From contig JAUCEF010000043.1 in assembly GCA_033558025.1 (NCBI GenBank), positions 1 to 49,642 of the forward strand: a stretch of DNA of 49,642 nucleotides, written 5' to 3'. This document shows positions 1 through 12,793 of this stretch, in pieces. This DNA is from Phytophthora sp. 'mugwort'. Taxonomy: Eukaryota; Oomycota; Peronosporomycetes; Peronosporales; Peronosporaceae. The notes under the pieces are model-generated. The model ran no database searches. It was not told the DNA's origin and saw only the letters and a program-made list of their open reading frames with translations. Every line of letters starts with the position of its first letter. Positions within the stretch are counted from its first letter, which is position 1. Position numbers and translations under genes: made by a program.

Positions 1-99
1 ATCACTCATTGAAAGAACAATACCTGTTTCTTGTAAACTTTTTTCATCTTTATATTTTTTAATATTTGATTCCAGTATATATGATAATTCAATAGCCAT
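1..99 (-). pseudogene. atp1: atp1 5' fragment, cut by the contig start
   Basis: This is a mirror copy of the first 33 codons of the complete atp1 at 28170-29699. The start codon is at 97-99 and the reading frame runs off the window at base 1. It shows how far arm A extends. I do not regard it as a functional gene. Confidence 0.95.
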
Positions 100-178
100 A
101 GAGGTTATTAAATTATCATATTATTTAATAATTATAAATTATTATAATTACCAAAATATATCAAATATATATTTTTTA

Positions 179-250
179 TACCCTTTACGAGAATTGAACT
201 CGTATTTTTACCGTGAAAAGGTAATGTCCTAACCATTAGACTAAAAGGGC
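179..250 (-). tRNA. trnE: tRNA-Glu (UUC), arm A copy
   Basis: Mirror of the tRNA at 28019-28090, with the same 72 nt. The anticodon loop TTTTCAC reads TTC, and the T arm ACGAG/CTCGT is intact. Confidence 0.93.
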
Positions 251-274
251 TTTTTATTAAACAAAAAATTTTGT

Positions 275-1747
275 TTAATAAAAAATAAGAAAAATCAATA
301 TGTATTAAAATTTTTGAAACACTTTCATGCATACAACTTTCAAAAATTTTAGGATATAAACCTAATAAAAAGATATTTATAATTAATATTAAATGAATTA
401 AAAATTCACGATAAGTTAAATCATAATAAATTTTTAAATAAATATTTTGAATATTACCATAACAATTCGATTATAAAATAATAAAGAATATACCCCACCC
501 AAAAACATACAATTGTCGCAAAAACAGCTGTTGTAGTATTATCTTCAAAAACTCCAGTTAAAATAAGAATTTCACCCACAAAACTACTTGAACCTGGAAT
601 AGACATATTTGCTAATACATAAATAAATAATGCAATACAAAATAAAGGCATTGTATGTGCTAAACCACCATAATAATTAATAAATCTTGTATGATATCGA
701 TCATATAAACATCCAATTGAAAAAAATAAACCACTCGATACTAAACCATGACTAATCATTTGAATAATACTACCTTCTAATCCTTGAATAGTTAAAGAAA
801 AAATACCCAATATTATAAATTCATATGAGCAACTGATGCATAAGCAATAATACGTTTCAAATCTGTTTGTCGTATAGCTGTTAATGACGCATAAATAACA
901 GATATTAAACATAAACTAAAATATACGGTGTAAAAATATAATGCAGCTTTAGGAAATAAAGGAACTAAAAACCTAATCATACCGTATGATCCTAATTTTA
1001 ATAAAATACCAGCTAATAGTACAGAACCTGCGGTAGGTGCTTCAACATGTGCTTCCGGTAACCAAACATGAAAAGGTAACATTGGAACTTTAACAGCAAA
1101 TGATAAAAAAAAAGCTAAGAAATAAAATTTTTCATATGAAAAATTAAAATTACTATAATATAATATTTGATAATCAGTTGTACGCCACAGTAAAAATAAA
1201 TGAATAATGGCAATAAACATAAATAATGAACCTGCTAATGTATACATAAAAAACAAATATGAAGCTTTAATTTTACGTTCTCTTGAACCCCAAATACCTA
1301 TAATTAAAAACATAGGAATTAATACACTTTCAAAGAAAATATAAAAAATAAGTACATCTAATATACTAAATGAAATGATTAAACAAAATTCTAAAATAAA
1401 ATATAAATAAAATATTCTTTTTATATTTTTATTAATCATTTCATAACTAATTAACATACAGATTGGAATCAAAAATGTTGTTAAAATTATAAAAAATAAT
1501 GAAATACCATCAATACCTAAATAAAAATTAATATTAAATTGACTAATCCATTCTATTTTAAATAAATATTGAAAATTAGAAGTTGATTTATCAAATAAAA
1601 TCCATAAAGGTAATGACATTAAAAAAATGAAAAAAGACATAAAAATACTAAAATTTTTTATAAATTTTTCATTTTTCGAAAAAGCTAATATAATAACCGT
1701 AATTAATGGTAAAATAAGTAAAAAAATTATATAAACTTATTAAACAT
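275..1747 (-). pseudogene. nad4: nad4 copy in arm A, frame-broken
   Basis: Mirror of nad4 at 26519-27994. Reading is interrupted by several single-base changes, for example an extra A next to the stop codon near 280, a lost base near 465 and another near 513, a disturbed stretch near 1190 and a lost A near 1730. Only two long open pieces remain (454-912 and 813-1640). The arm B copy is intact, so this is most simply read as low-quality duplicate sequence and not as a decayed gene. Confidence 0.9.
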
Positions 1748-1768
1748 AAAAAATTTAATTTAAAAATG

Positions 1769-1841
1769 GGCGAAAAATGGGACTTGAACCCATAACACTT
1801 AGACCCACAATCTAACACTCTACCTTTAAGTTATAATCGCC
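1769..1841 (-). tRNA. trnH: tRNA-His (GUG), arm A copy
   Basis: Mirror of 26424-26496 with anticodon GTG. It carries the same unusual acceptor stem with two T-T oppositions as the arm B copy. Confidence 0.9.
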
Positions 1842-1844
1842 TTT

Positions 1845-2262
1845 TTAAATTTTTCTTAAATAATATATAAAATTTAAAAATGATTGAACAATTAAATTAT
1901 TTAAAGGTGGATAGTTTTTAGATAATATTTGTTTTTACTTTTAATTAGAATAAATATTATTTTGAATACTCAAATAAATTAATTCAAGTTTTTTAAAATT
2001 ATATAAATCCCTTATTAAATTTAATTCATTATTTCCATAAATTATTAAAAATAGAACCTTGTCCTTTTAATTTTAAAAAAATATCAATAATTAAATTTTG
2101 ATTTAATATTAAGATTTATAATCAAATTTTTTAATTTTTTTTTTTAAAGATATTATTTCATTAATATTTAATCATTATAACGAAATATATATATATATTT
2201 ATAAGTTTGTTTAATTTTTTGTAATTGATTTAATTTATACTTTTTAAATTTTTTTTTTGCAT
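1845..2262 (-). pseudogene. L10-like ORF copy in arm A, frame-broken
   Basis: Mirror of the ORF at 26001-26420. Start ATG (2260-2262) and stop (1845-1847) are both recognisable, but internal 1-nt indels leave no long open frame. Confidence 0.8.
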
Positions 2263-2300
2263 AATTTATTGAAAATAAAATTTTATTCTAATAATTAATA

Positions 2301-3474
2301 TTAACGATCAATTTCACCAAAAACAACATCTAAAGTACCAATAATTGTAACAACATCAGCAATCATATGATTTTTAGCTATAAAATCTAATGCTTGTAAA
2401 TGTAAAAATCCTGGTGATTTAATTTTACATCTGTAGGGTTTATTTGTACCATCTGCTACTAAATAAACACCATACTCACCTTTAGGTGCCTCAATAACTG
2501 TATAAGTTTCACCAGCATTTACACAAATATTTTCTGAATAATATTTAAAATGATGAATTAAAGACTCCATAGAATTTTTAATTTGAATTCTATTTGGATT
2601 TGTAATTTTTTTATCATCTAATTTAATAGGACCTTGGGGAATTTTATTAAGTACTTGCAAAATAATTCGAATTGATTGTCGCATTTCTTCTATTCTAATT
2701 AAATAACGATCATAACAATCGCCATTTGTACTACAGGTATATCAAATTTTAATTGATCATAAATTTCATAAGGTTGTGTTTTACGTAAATCCCATGAAAT
2801 ACCTGATCCACGTAACATAACACCACTAAAACCAAATTTAAAGCATCTTTAGCAGATATAATACCAATATCTACTAATCTTTGTTTCCAAATTCTATTAT
2901 TAGTTACATTTCTTCAATTTCATCTAAACGGGTATTAAATGTTCACAAAAAATATATATATCATTTAACAAACCTTTAGGCAAATCTTGATTAACACCTC
3001 CAGGTCTAAAATAAGCTGCATGCATACGTGCACCAGAAACACGTTCATAAAATTCCATTAATTTCTCACGTTCTTCAAATCCCCAAAAATAAGGTGTCAT
3101 AGCTCCTACATCTAAAGCATGACAACATACAGCTAATAAATGATTTAAGATACGTGTTATTTCTGAAAATAAAACTCTTATATATTGTGCTCGTAAAGGT
3201 ATATCACAATTAATAATTTTTCAATAGCCAAAACATATGCATGTTCTTGACACATCATAGATACATAATCTAAACGATCAAAATAAGGTAACGCCTGTAA
3301 ATAATTTTTATATTCAATTAATTTTTCTGTACCTCTATGTAATAAACCTATATGTGAATCAGCTTTTTTAACAACTTCACCGTTTAATTCTAAAATTAAA
3401 CGTAAAACACCATGAGCCGCTGGATGTTGTGGACCAAAATTTATTAGAAAAATTTTAATTTTTTTTAATGACAT
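2301..3474 (-). pseudogene. nad7: nad7 copy in arm A, frame-broken
   Basis: Mirror of nad7 at 24784-25962, 5 nt shorter. The C-terminal 127 codons (2301-2684) and the N-terminal part (down to 3178) are open, and the middle is disrupted by several lost bases between about 2730 and 3220. The intact copy lies in arm B. Confidence 0.92.
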
Positions 3475-3589
3475 TTTTTTTTTTTTTTTTTTTTAATAAA
3501 AATATAATATTTATAAATTAATTTTTTATAAATATATAGCATATATAGTAAGTAAGTATTTTTAAAATATTTATTTCTTTTATTACATT

Positions 3590-5075
3590 ATGTTTTTTCA
3601 GGAAATTTTTAATAATAATTTTGAAATTATTATCCCGAATTTTTTTAACAACTTTTTTATTAATTTTATTATTATTTGGTGTTTTTTATAAAAAAAATCA
3701 AAATGCTCAAAAAATTTTGATTATTAAAAATATTACTACTATAATAATATATTTATTATTAATTCTTTTAATATTAACGTTAAATATAACAAATATTTCA
3801 AGTAACATATTAAATGGTGTATTACTTATTAATAATTTTACACAATTTATAAAATAATTTTAATTTTATTAACAATTATTTGTTTTTTAATACAACAAAA
3901 ATATTTAATACAACAAAAAATAAATTCATATGAAATTAATATATTAATGTTAATATCATTATTGGGTTTAATGTTATTGGTATCTGCAAATCATTTTATT
4001 ACTTTATATTTAGCAATTGAATTACAAAGTTTAAGTTTTTATATATTAACATCCACCCAAAAAAAATCGATATTATCAATTGAGGCTGGTTTAAAATATT
4101 TTATTTTAGGATCAATTGCTTCAGGTTTTATTCTATTTGGTTCTTCAATAATTTATGCTATTACAGGTTCATTAAATTTAATAATATTTTTTTAATATTA
4201 TCAATATAAATTTTTTAGATAATATAAATATATTAATTAGTTTATCTTATGGATTAATTTTATTTTAGTTGGTATTTTATTTAAAATAGGTGCTACACCT
4301 TTTCATTTTTGGTTGCCTGATGTATATGAAGGTGCTCCAAATAATATTTCAAGTTTTTTGCTATTGTACCAAAAATTGCTTTTATAGGAATTTTAATTCG
4401 TTTATTTTTGAGATTTTTTTTAATATTTCATATTCTTTGAAATTTTTTTTTTATATTATTTCATTTTTATCTATGTTAATCGGTGCATTATCGGCATTAC
4501 AACAAAAAAAAAATCAAAAGATTATTAGCTTATAGTGCAATAAGTCATGTAGGTTTTATATTAATAGGATTTACTTCAAATATGTTAAATAATATTCCAT
4601 TTATTTTATTATATATTATAATTTATATTATAACAAGTATTAATTTATGGACTTCTTATTTATCTTTAAATATCAATCATAAACCAATTAAATATTTAAC
4701 AGATTTATCAAATATATATACTATTAATAAATTAATTGCTATTATTATAATCATAAATATTTTTTCATTAGCTGGTATACCCCCATTAGCGGGTTTTTTT
4801 TCAAATTATTTATATTTTTTTCAGCTATTAAAAATAATTATTTTAGTTTAGTATTTTTTGGTATTATTATAAGTGTTTTAAGCTCTTTTTATTATTTAAA
4901 AATAATTAAAATTATTTATTTTGAAAAAATATTTAGAAAAATGTATATTTCACAAATAAATAAAAGTCAAAGTATAATATTATTAATTAGTACTCAATTT
5001 ATTTTATTTTTATTTATTTATCCTAATATTATATTAATAAATTTAAACAAAATTTATTTATATTTATTAATATAA
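3590..5075 (+). pseudogene. nad2: nad2 copy in arm A, frame-broken
   Basis: Mirror of nad2 at 23174-24667. At least five indels split it into short pieces (3621-3857, 3947-4195, 4483-4851). The conserved [10 protein letters not shown] segment near 4310 is still readable. Confidence 0.92.
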
Positions 5076-5081
5076 TATTTA

Positions 5082-5156
5082 GTTTGGATAGCTCAGTTGG
5101 TTAGAGTAAAAGACTGGAAAATCTTTGTGTCGGTGGTTCAAATCCACCTCCAGACA
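5082..5156 (+). tRNA. trnF: tRNA-Phe (GAA), arm A copy
   Basis: Mirror of 23094-23167 but with one extra G in the anticodon loop (CTGGAAAA instead of CTGAAAA), giving 75 nt. The extra base would enlarge the loop. It fits a sequencing error better than a variant tRNA. Confidence 0.85.
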
Positions 5157-5172
5157 ATTTTATTATTAAAAT

Positions 5173-5492
5173 ATGTATCTTTTAAGAATAACTTTTAAAT
5201 CATTTCAAAAAATAAATCAACTCAAACAAAATTTATTAAAATTAAAAAATTAATAAATTCAAAAATATTCAAATACCCGGTGTATTTCAACAAAACAAAA
5301 AAAAAAATTTTTACATTATTAAGATCTCCCATGTAAATAAAAAATCACGTGAACATTTTATTCATAAAAATTATACTTCTAAAATTAATATAAAATTTAA
5401 AAATATTTTTTATTATTAAATTTTTTAGTTTTAATTAAAAAATTTTTATCTAAAAATTCATTAATAATATTAAAATTATAAAAAAAAATTAA
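5173..5492 (+). pseudogene. rps10: rps10 copy in arm A, frame-broken
   Basis: Mirror of rps10 at 22751-23077, 7 nt shorter, with losses inside A and T runs. No long open frame remains. Confidence 0.85.
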
Positions 5493-5502
5493 AATTAAAC
5501 TT

Positions 5503-5575
5503 ATGCTTATAGCTTAAATGATAAAGCGTTAGATTGCGGATCTATAAAATGAAAGTTCAAATCTTTCTAAGCATA
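5503..5575 (+). tRNA. trnR: tRNA-Arg (GCG), arm A copy
   Basis: Mirror of 22667-22740 with one base missing in the D loop (AAATGAT versus AAATGGAT). Anticodon loop TTGCGGA. Confidence 0.87.
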
Positions 5576-5589
5576 TATTTTATTTATTT

Positions 5590-5661
5590 TGAAGTATAGC
5601 CAAGTGGTAAGGCCTCCGTTTTTGGTACGGAAAATCAAAGGTTCGAATCCTTTTACTTCAA
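5590..5661 (+). tRNA. trnQ: tRNA-Gln (UUG), arm A copy
   Basis: Exact-length mirror of 22581-22652. Anticodon loop TTTTGGT; the acceptor stem TGAAGTA/TACTTCA is perfect. Confidence 0.93.
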
Positions 5662-5663
5662 AA

Positions 5664-5736
5664 GGGCTATAACTCAGTTGGTTAGAGTATACGCCTGATA
5701 AGTGTAAAGTCAGTAGTTCAAATCTACTTAGGCCCA
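5664..5736 (+). tRNA. trnI: tRNA-Ile (GAU), arm A copy
   Basis: Mirror of 22505-22578 with one C lost from the 5' acceptor strand (GGGCTA for GGGCCTA). Anticodon loop CTGATAA. Confidence 0.88.
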
Positions 5737-5738
5737 AT

Positions 5739-5811
5739 GAATAATTAACTCAATTGGTAGAGTATTTCGTTTACACCGAAAATGTTAGCGGTTCGAGTCC
5801 GTTATTATTCA
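5739..5811 (+). tRNA. trnV: tRNA-Val (UAC), arm A copy
   Basis: Mirror of 22430-22502, same length. Anticodon loop TTTACAC; acceptor GAATAAT/ATTATTC. Confidence 0.93.
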
Positions 5812-5828
5812 ATAAAATAACAAATAAT

Positions 5829-6207
5829 ATGTCAACAATTAATCAATTATTTTTAAAAAACAAAAACGTTTAGAAAAAAAAAAAAGAAATAAAAGTCCAG
5901 CTTTAAAACAATGTCCTCAACGTAAAGGTATTTGTTTAAAAGTTTATAATACAACACCTAAAAAACCAAATTCTGCTATGCGTAAGTAGCAAAAGTACAC
6001 CTATCTAGTAGGTATACAATAATTACTTATATTCCAGGTATTGGTCATACTTTACAAGAACATTCAATAGTATTAGTTAGAGGAAGTCGTGTAAAAGATT
6101 TACCTGGAGTAAAATATCATGTAATTCGTGGTAAATATGATTTATTAGGGATTTATTCTCGAAAAACATCAAGATCAAAATATGGAACTAAAATACGAAG
6201 AGTATAA
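5829..6207 (+). pseudogene. rps12: rps12 copy in arm A, frame-broken
   Basis: Mirror of rps12 at 22032-22412, 2 nt shorter. Bases are lost near 5857 and 5985, and there is at least one substitution (GGAAGTCGT here, GGAGGTCGT in arm B). Confidence 0.9.
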
Positions 6208-6606
6208 ATAAAAAAATATTTATAAATATGTTATTAAAAAAAAGGAAAAAAAACTTGTTCTGAAAACATATTTATAAATATTTTAATTACTTTAAAAAAA
6301 ATTACAAAACAAAAACCGAATTTTATTTTATTTAAATCAATTGAAAATTTATTACCTGAAATTAAAGCAATAAGTATTCCAAATAAAAAACGAAATAAAA
6401 AAAAAAAAAAAAGATAGATATTTTTTAATGCTTTTAAATGAAGATAACAAATTAAAAAATCGATATCGTGGTTACTTTAAATGCAAATTAAAAAACATAA
6501 CAAACGAAATTATTCAAACTTCAAAAAATAAAAGTAAAACAATCAATACAAAAAAACAATATTATAAAAATATAAAAAAATTAAATTTAATCTTATTTTT
6601 GATTAA
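6182..6606 (+). pseudogene. rps7: rps7 copy in arm A, frame-broken
   Basis: Mirror of rps7 at 21626-22057. Start ATG and stop TAA are recognisable; 7 nt net loss in A-rich runs breaks the frame. The open piece 6428-6643 is only the tail, partly in a wrong frame. Confidence 0.85.
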
Positions 6607-6666
6607 TTTTTTTAAAATACATTATTTATCATTAAATAATTAATTATTACAAATTATAAAATTCTT

Positions 6667-7572
6667 ATGAAAAATTATTATTATATTAATAAAAAAAATT
6701 TACAAATAGAAACTACAACAAATGATTCTAATATCGATAAATTTCAAAATGATTTAAAAATTTAAAAGAAATTAGTAATAATATACAAAATACACAAAAA
6801 CATCCTTATCATTTAGTAGATCCAAGTCCTTGGCCTTTTATAATTTCTTTTGGACTTTTTTTTTAACTTTTGGTGGTGCTATGTATTTTCATGGTTATAT
6901 TGGCAGTAATTTCTTAATTTTAACAGGATTTTTAATGATTATTTTAACAATGTATACTTGGTTTCGTGATATAGTTAGAGAAGCTGTATATGAAGGTCAA
7001 CATACTAAACAAGTACAATTAGGTTTAAGAAATGGTATGCTTTTATTTATTTTAGTGAATTACTATTTTGTTAGTTTTTTTTGGCTTTTTTTCATTCAGC
7101 TTTAGCACCAACACCTGAAATTGGATCTTTATGGCCACCATTAGGTATTGAAACTGTTAATGCTTGGGTATTCCTTTATTAAATACTGTAATATTATTAT
7201 CATCTGGGGCAACTATTACTTGGGCACACCATTCAATAGTTTTGGTGATAGAAAAAATGCTATTTTTAAGTTTAATTATTACAATTTTATTAGCTTTTTT
7301 TTTTACTTTAATTCAAGCTATGAATATATTGAAAGTACTTTTTCAATTTCTGATAGTATTTATGGTACAACTTTTTTTTTATTAACAGGTTTTCATGGTA
7401 TTCACGTTATTGTAGGTACTATTTTTATTATAGTAAGTACTATTAGATTAATTAATCATCATTTTACAAAACAACATCATTTCGGTTTTGAAGCTGCAGC
7501 TTGGTATTGGCATTTTGTAGATGTTGTTTGGTTATTTTTATTTGTAGCAGTTTACTGGTGGGAGGTAATTAA
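6667..7572 (+). pseudogene. cox3: cox3 copy in arm A, frame-broken
   Basis: Mirror of cox3 at 20650-21565. It is broken at several sites, such as a lost base near 6763 and a lost G in the WWGG codons near 7560. At about 7372 this copy reads GGTACAACT, which keeps the expected [12 protein letters not shown] frame. Arm B has an extra T there. The two arms thus correct each other. Confidence 0.92.
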
Positions 7573-7596
7573 TTTATTAAAAAATTAATAATTTTT

Positions 7597-8311
7597 ATGG
7601 TTAGTCCTTTAGAACAATTTGAAATTTTACCTATTTTTCAAATACCTTTTGTATTTACTAATGCTTCTTTAATTTTAGTAATAGGTTTAGTTTATTTATA
7701 TATATTTACATGTATAAAAACTAAATTTATTCAACACGTTTTCAACAAATTTTGAAATGATTTTTAATATTACAATTGAATTAACTTATTCTAGTATAGG
7801 AAAAGCTGGTAAATATTTTGTTTCATTAATTTTTGTTGTTTTTTTTTTTATTTTATTATGTAATTTAATAGAATGATTCCATACAGTTTACTATAACAAG
7901 TCATTTAATTATTACGTTTACTTTAGCATTAACAATTTATTTAGGTTTTAATTTAATTGGAATTAAAAAACATAAATTTAATTTTTTAAATTTATTATTA
8001 CCTAGTGGTGCAAGTATAGCATAGTTCCCATCTTAGTACCTATTGAATTAGTTTCATACATTTTTCGTGTAATTAGTTTACCTGTACGATTATTTGCAAA
8101 TATGATGGCTGGACATACTTTATTAAAAGTAATTGCAGGTTTTGCTTGGGCTATGTTAAATGTAAATAGTTTATTTTTTATGGCACATTTTATTCCATTA
8201 ATAATTATTGTATTATTGGTTGGTTTAGAAATTGCTGTAGCTTTAATTCAGGCATATGTGTTTACGATTTTAACGTGTATGTATATAAATGATGCTTTAA
8301 ATTTACATTAA
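7597..8311 (+). pseudogene. atp6: atp6 copy in arm A, frame-broken
   Basis: Mirror of atp6 at 19906-20625, 5 nt shorter. The C-terminal 69 codons from 8102 are open, including the end of the [13 protein letters not shown] region. Upstream frame breaks lie near 7732, 7753, 7870 and 8022. Confidence 0.92.
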
Positions 8312-8347
8312 TAAAATATACAAAAATAAGATATAATATTTTATATT

Positions 8348-8421
8348 GGAAAAATAGCTCAGTTGGTTAGAGTGGTAGCTTGTCACGCTATAAGTCGCGG
8401 GTTCAAGTCCCGTTTTTTCCG
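8348..8421 (+). tRNA. trnD: tRNA-Asp (GUC), arm A copy
   Basis: Exact-length mirror of 19796-19869. Anticodon loop TTGTCAC; acceptor GGAAAAA/TTTTTCC. Confidence 0.94.
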
Positions 8422-8455
8422 TTTAAATTTATTATATTTAAAAAAATTTATAAAT

Positions 8456-8808
8456 ATGTTATTAAATTATTCAAATATTTTTATATTCTTAATATTAAGT
8501 TTATTTTTATCAATTTTAATTTTCATTTTATCTTTTAGTTTAATTAAACAAAAAGATGATTTAGAAAAGTTAACAGCCTATGAATGTGGATTTAATCCTT
8601 ATGATGATGCTAGAAAAATTTTTGATGTAAAATTTTATTTAGTAGCTATCCTTTTTATTATTTTTGATTTAGAAGCTGTTTTTATTTTTCCTTGGTTTTA
8701 ACTTTAAGTTCAAATTTTTCATGGGGATTTTGGACTATGATTGAATTTTTAGTTGAATTAGTTATAGGTTTTATTTATATTTGGTGTAGTGATGCTTTAG
8801 AATGGTAA
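8456..8808 (+). pseudogene. nad3: nad3 copy in arm A, one frameshift
   Basis: Mirror of nad3 at 19408-19761, 1 nt shorter. The frame is open for about 80 codons through the [12 protein letters not shown] motif and breaks near 8696, where a single base is missing. Confidence 0.92.
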
Positions 8809-8994
8809 ATTATTTAAAAATATAAAAAATTTATTGTTATTAAATTAAAAAAATTTTATAAATTATTTTAACTATATTAATTTTAATATAATTTTTTTTA
8901 ATAAAATTATATTTTAATTTAAAATTAGTTAAAGTATATAATAATATTATATATAATTTAAAATTTTTTATATAATTAAATATTCTAAAAAAGT

Positions 8995-9007
8995 TTATTC
9001 TTTAAGA
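8995..9007 (+). promoter_or_regulatory. TTATTCTTTAAGA motif upstream of atp9 (arm A)
   Basis: The 13-mer lies 36 bp before the atp9 ATG. Mirror of 19206-19218; the core also occurs upstream of nad5 and cox2. Confidence 0.4.
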
Positions 9008-9019
9008 TATTTTAAATAA

Positions 9020-9271
<252 letters not shown>

Positions 9272-9431
9272 TTAAAATTAAATCCTGAAAAATATGATAA
9301 AAATTAATTTTTATCGATTTTATGTTATATATATACTAATACTGGTTATAGTATTTATTTTAGAAAAAAAATTATTTATTTTTTTAATATATAATATTTA
9401 TAATTATAATATTTATAATTATTTTTTATTT

Positions 9432-9995
9432 ATGAAAGTATTAAAAAAATTTAGTCAATATTTATTACAGATTTTACAATAATAAATTATACTTTATATA
9501 AAAATGAATTATGTATAAATATTTCTACAAAAATTTAATTCCTATTTTATTTTTTTAAAAAATCATACAAATACTCAATTTAAAGTATTATCAGAAATTT
9601 GTGTTATAGATTATATTAATAAAAAAAAAACGTTTTGAAATAATTTATAATTTATTAAGTATTCGTTTTAATAGTCGTTTAAAAATTAAAATAATAATTA
9701 ATGAATTACAACCGGTAGATTCAATTATAAAAATATATCAATCAGCCAATTGGTGTGAAAGAGAAGTTTGGGATATGTTTGGTATTTTTTTTTTATACCA
9801 TCCCGATTTAAGACGGATTTTAACAGATTATGGTTTTGAAGGACATCCTTTACGTAAAGATTTCCCTTTAAGAGTGGTTTTTTAGAATTTTTTATAATGA
9901 ATTAAAAAAACGTGTTGTTTATGAACCCATTAATTTATCACAACAATACCGATTATTTGAATTAATAATCCTTGGAATAATAAAATAAATATGTA
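9432..9995 (+). pseudogene. nad9: nad9 copy in arm A, frame-broken
   Basis: Mirror of nad9 at 18212-18778. Indels near 9479, 9530, 9556 and 9873 and a lost A in the stop region break the frame. The conserved [12 protein letters not shown] stretch (near 9750) is still present. Confidence 0.9.
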
Positions 9996-10042
9996 TATTT
10001 TATTAATTATTTTTGCTTTTAGGTAATTTTTCATTTCATATT

Positions 10043-11217
10043 ATGAGATGGAATAAAAAATCATTATTTGCGATTCTTAATAATCATTTAATAGATTATC
10101 CTACACCTATTAATTTAAATTATTTTTTTGGATTCGGTTCGTTAGCTGGTATTATGTTAGTAATACAAATTTTAACAGGTATTTTTTTAGCAATGCATTA
10201 TACTCCACATATTGATTTAGCTTTTAATAGTGTTGAACATATTATGAGAGATGTAAATAATGGTTGGTTAATTAGATATACACATGCAAATGGAGCATCT
10301 TTTTTTTTTATTGTTGTATATATTCATATTTTTCGTGGTTTATATTATGGTTCTTATATCACACCAAGAGAAGCTATATGGTCTTCTGTGTAATTATTTT
10401 TATTTTAATGATGGCTACAGCTTTTATGGGTTATGTTTTACCTGGGGACAAATGAGTTTTGGGGGTGCAACTGTTATTACTAATTTATTTTCTGCAATAC
10501 CCTTAATAGGAAAAGATATTGTTGATTGGCTTTGGGGCGGATTTGCTGTTGATAATCCAACATTAAATCGTTTTTTTAGTTTACATTTTACATTACCTTT
10601 TATAATTGTGGGTGCCGTATTGATACATTTAATTTTATTACATGAAGTTGGTTCAAATAATCCTTTAGGTATTACATTAAAAAATGAAAATATACCTTTT
10701 TATCCATATTTTTATACTAAAGATTTATTTGGATTAATGATCTTATTTTTGATTTTCTTTATTTTTATTTTTTTTTATCCTAATACATTAGGTCATCCCG
10801 ATAATTATATTGAAGCAAATCCAATGAAAACACCTTTACATATCGTACCAGAATGGTATTTTTTACCGTTTTATGCAATTTTAAGATCTATTCCTAATAA
10901 AATTGGCGGTGTTATAGCTATGTTTGGTTCATTACTTATTTTATTAACAATACCTTTTACAAATTCATCTGAAATTAGAAGTACAGCTTTTAGACCTATA
11001 TTTAAAATTTGTTATTGGTTATTAGTTATAGCTTTTTTATTATTAGGTTGGGTTGGACAATGTCCAGTTGAATATCCTTATACTGAAATTGGTATTATAA
11101 GTATGATTTATTATTTTTTTTTTTTTTATAATAATTATACCATTTTTAGGTAAATTAGAAACTTATTTAGTACGTTATAATATTAATAAAAAATCTTTAA
11201 TAAATAAAAATAAATAA
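10043..11217 (+). pseudogene. cob: cob copy in arm A, frame-broken
   Basis: Mirror of cob at 16989-18164. A base is lost near 10388 and others near 10442 and 10460, so the gene reads as two overlapping open pieces. All heme-ligand and PEWY regions are present. Confidence 0.93.
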
Positions 11218-12793
11218 TTTAAATTGTATTCATTGTACACGTTGTGTACGTTTTGCTAATGAAATTTGTGGAATTGACGGTTTAGGTACAACAGGTCGTG
11301 GTAATAAAACTGAAATTAATTTTTATTCTTCAAATATTTTTAAATCCGAATTTTCTGGTAATTTAGTAGATTTATGTCCTGTTGGTGCATTAACTTCTAA
11401 ACCCTATACTTTTAAAGCACGTTCTTGGGAATTAAAAAAAAAGAGGTATTGCTATTTTAGATAGTATTGGTTCAAATATTAAAATTGTATATTTTTAATA
11501 ATGAAATTATACGTATTTTACCTAAAACTAATTTTAATATTAATAAAGAATGGATATCAGATAAAACAAGATATTTTTTTGATAGTTTAAAATATCAACG
11601 ATTAAAATATCCATTATTAAAAGATAATCAAAACAATTTTCATAGGATTTCTTGGTTAGATGCTCTAAATATTATTAATAAAAAATTGATAATTACAGAT
11701 AGTTTTAATGCTAAAAGTATTATTGGTGATTTAACTGATTTAGAATCTCTTTTTTTATTAAAAAAAAATTTAAATAAATTAGGAATTTCAAATGTAAATT
11801 ATGAACAATTTTTAAAAAATCGACAAATTAAGATAAATTCTGATTTAGCTTCAAATTTTTTATTTAATAATACTTTAAATCTATTGAAGAATCTGATGTT
11901 TGTTTAATAATTGGTAGTGATATTCGTCAAGAAGGTTCTATTTTAAATATTCATTTAATTAATCGTTTAAAAAAAGGAAATTTTAAAATAGCATATATCG
12001 GTAATAAAATTAATTTTTACTTATCCAGTAAAACATTTAGGATTAACTTTTAAAACTTTAATAAATATTATTTTAGGAAAACATGTATTTTGTAAACAAT
12101 TAAAAAAAGCAAAAAAAACCTTTAATTATTATAGGTAGTAATATTTTAAATCAAAAAAATGGTTTTTTTTTATTATCAAAATTAAAAAATTATCATTTAT
12201 TAACCATAATATTAATTTCTTTAATTTCAAACTTCTTTAATTAATTTTTTTGAAATTACTTTTCCAAATCATTAAATATGTTAAATAATTCAAAATTATA
12301 TTATTTATTTAATACAAATTTACAAAATAAATTAAAAATAACTAAAAATAGTTTTGTTATTTATCAAGGACATCATTTTACTAAAGATGCTCAAAATTCA
12401 AATCTAATTTTACCTGGATTAACTTTTTTAGAAAAAAATGGAATGTATATTAATTTAGAAGGTTTTATTCAAAAAAATGAACAAATTTTAAATGTAAATA
12501 TAGAACAACGTAAAGATTCTATAATTTATAGAAATCTTTATAAATTTTTATTAAATAAAAATCAATCTAAATCAGAAGCTTTTTTAAAAATTAAAGATAT
12601 TTTACCTTATTTATTAAAAAAAAAAATAAAAATTATTTATAATTTTAGTTTTAATAAAAAATTTTTAAAAATTAATATTAATTTTTTAGATTCATTAATT
12701 AAAAATAATTATTATACAAATATATTAGAACAATATTCAAAAATATTGATTAATTCTAATAAAATTTTCAAAAATCAATCAAAATTATTATGA
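11204..12793 (+). pseudogene. nad11: nad11 copy in arm A, frame-broken and lacking its 5' domain
   Basis: Mirror of nad11 at 15410-17002. Like the arm B copy it has no ATG and starts at the N4-cluster cysteines right after cob. It also has extra indels (an insertion near 11490, others near 11880, 12018, 12118 and 12190). It ends in TGA overlapping the ATG of nad1 by 4 bp. Confidence 0.88.

Noticed and set aside
132..332. 66-codon minus-strand ORF over trnE
   Set aside because: It is a frame shadow that begins in the 3' end of the broken nad4 copy and runs through the tRNA.
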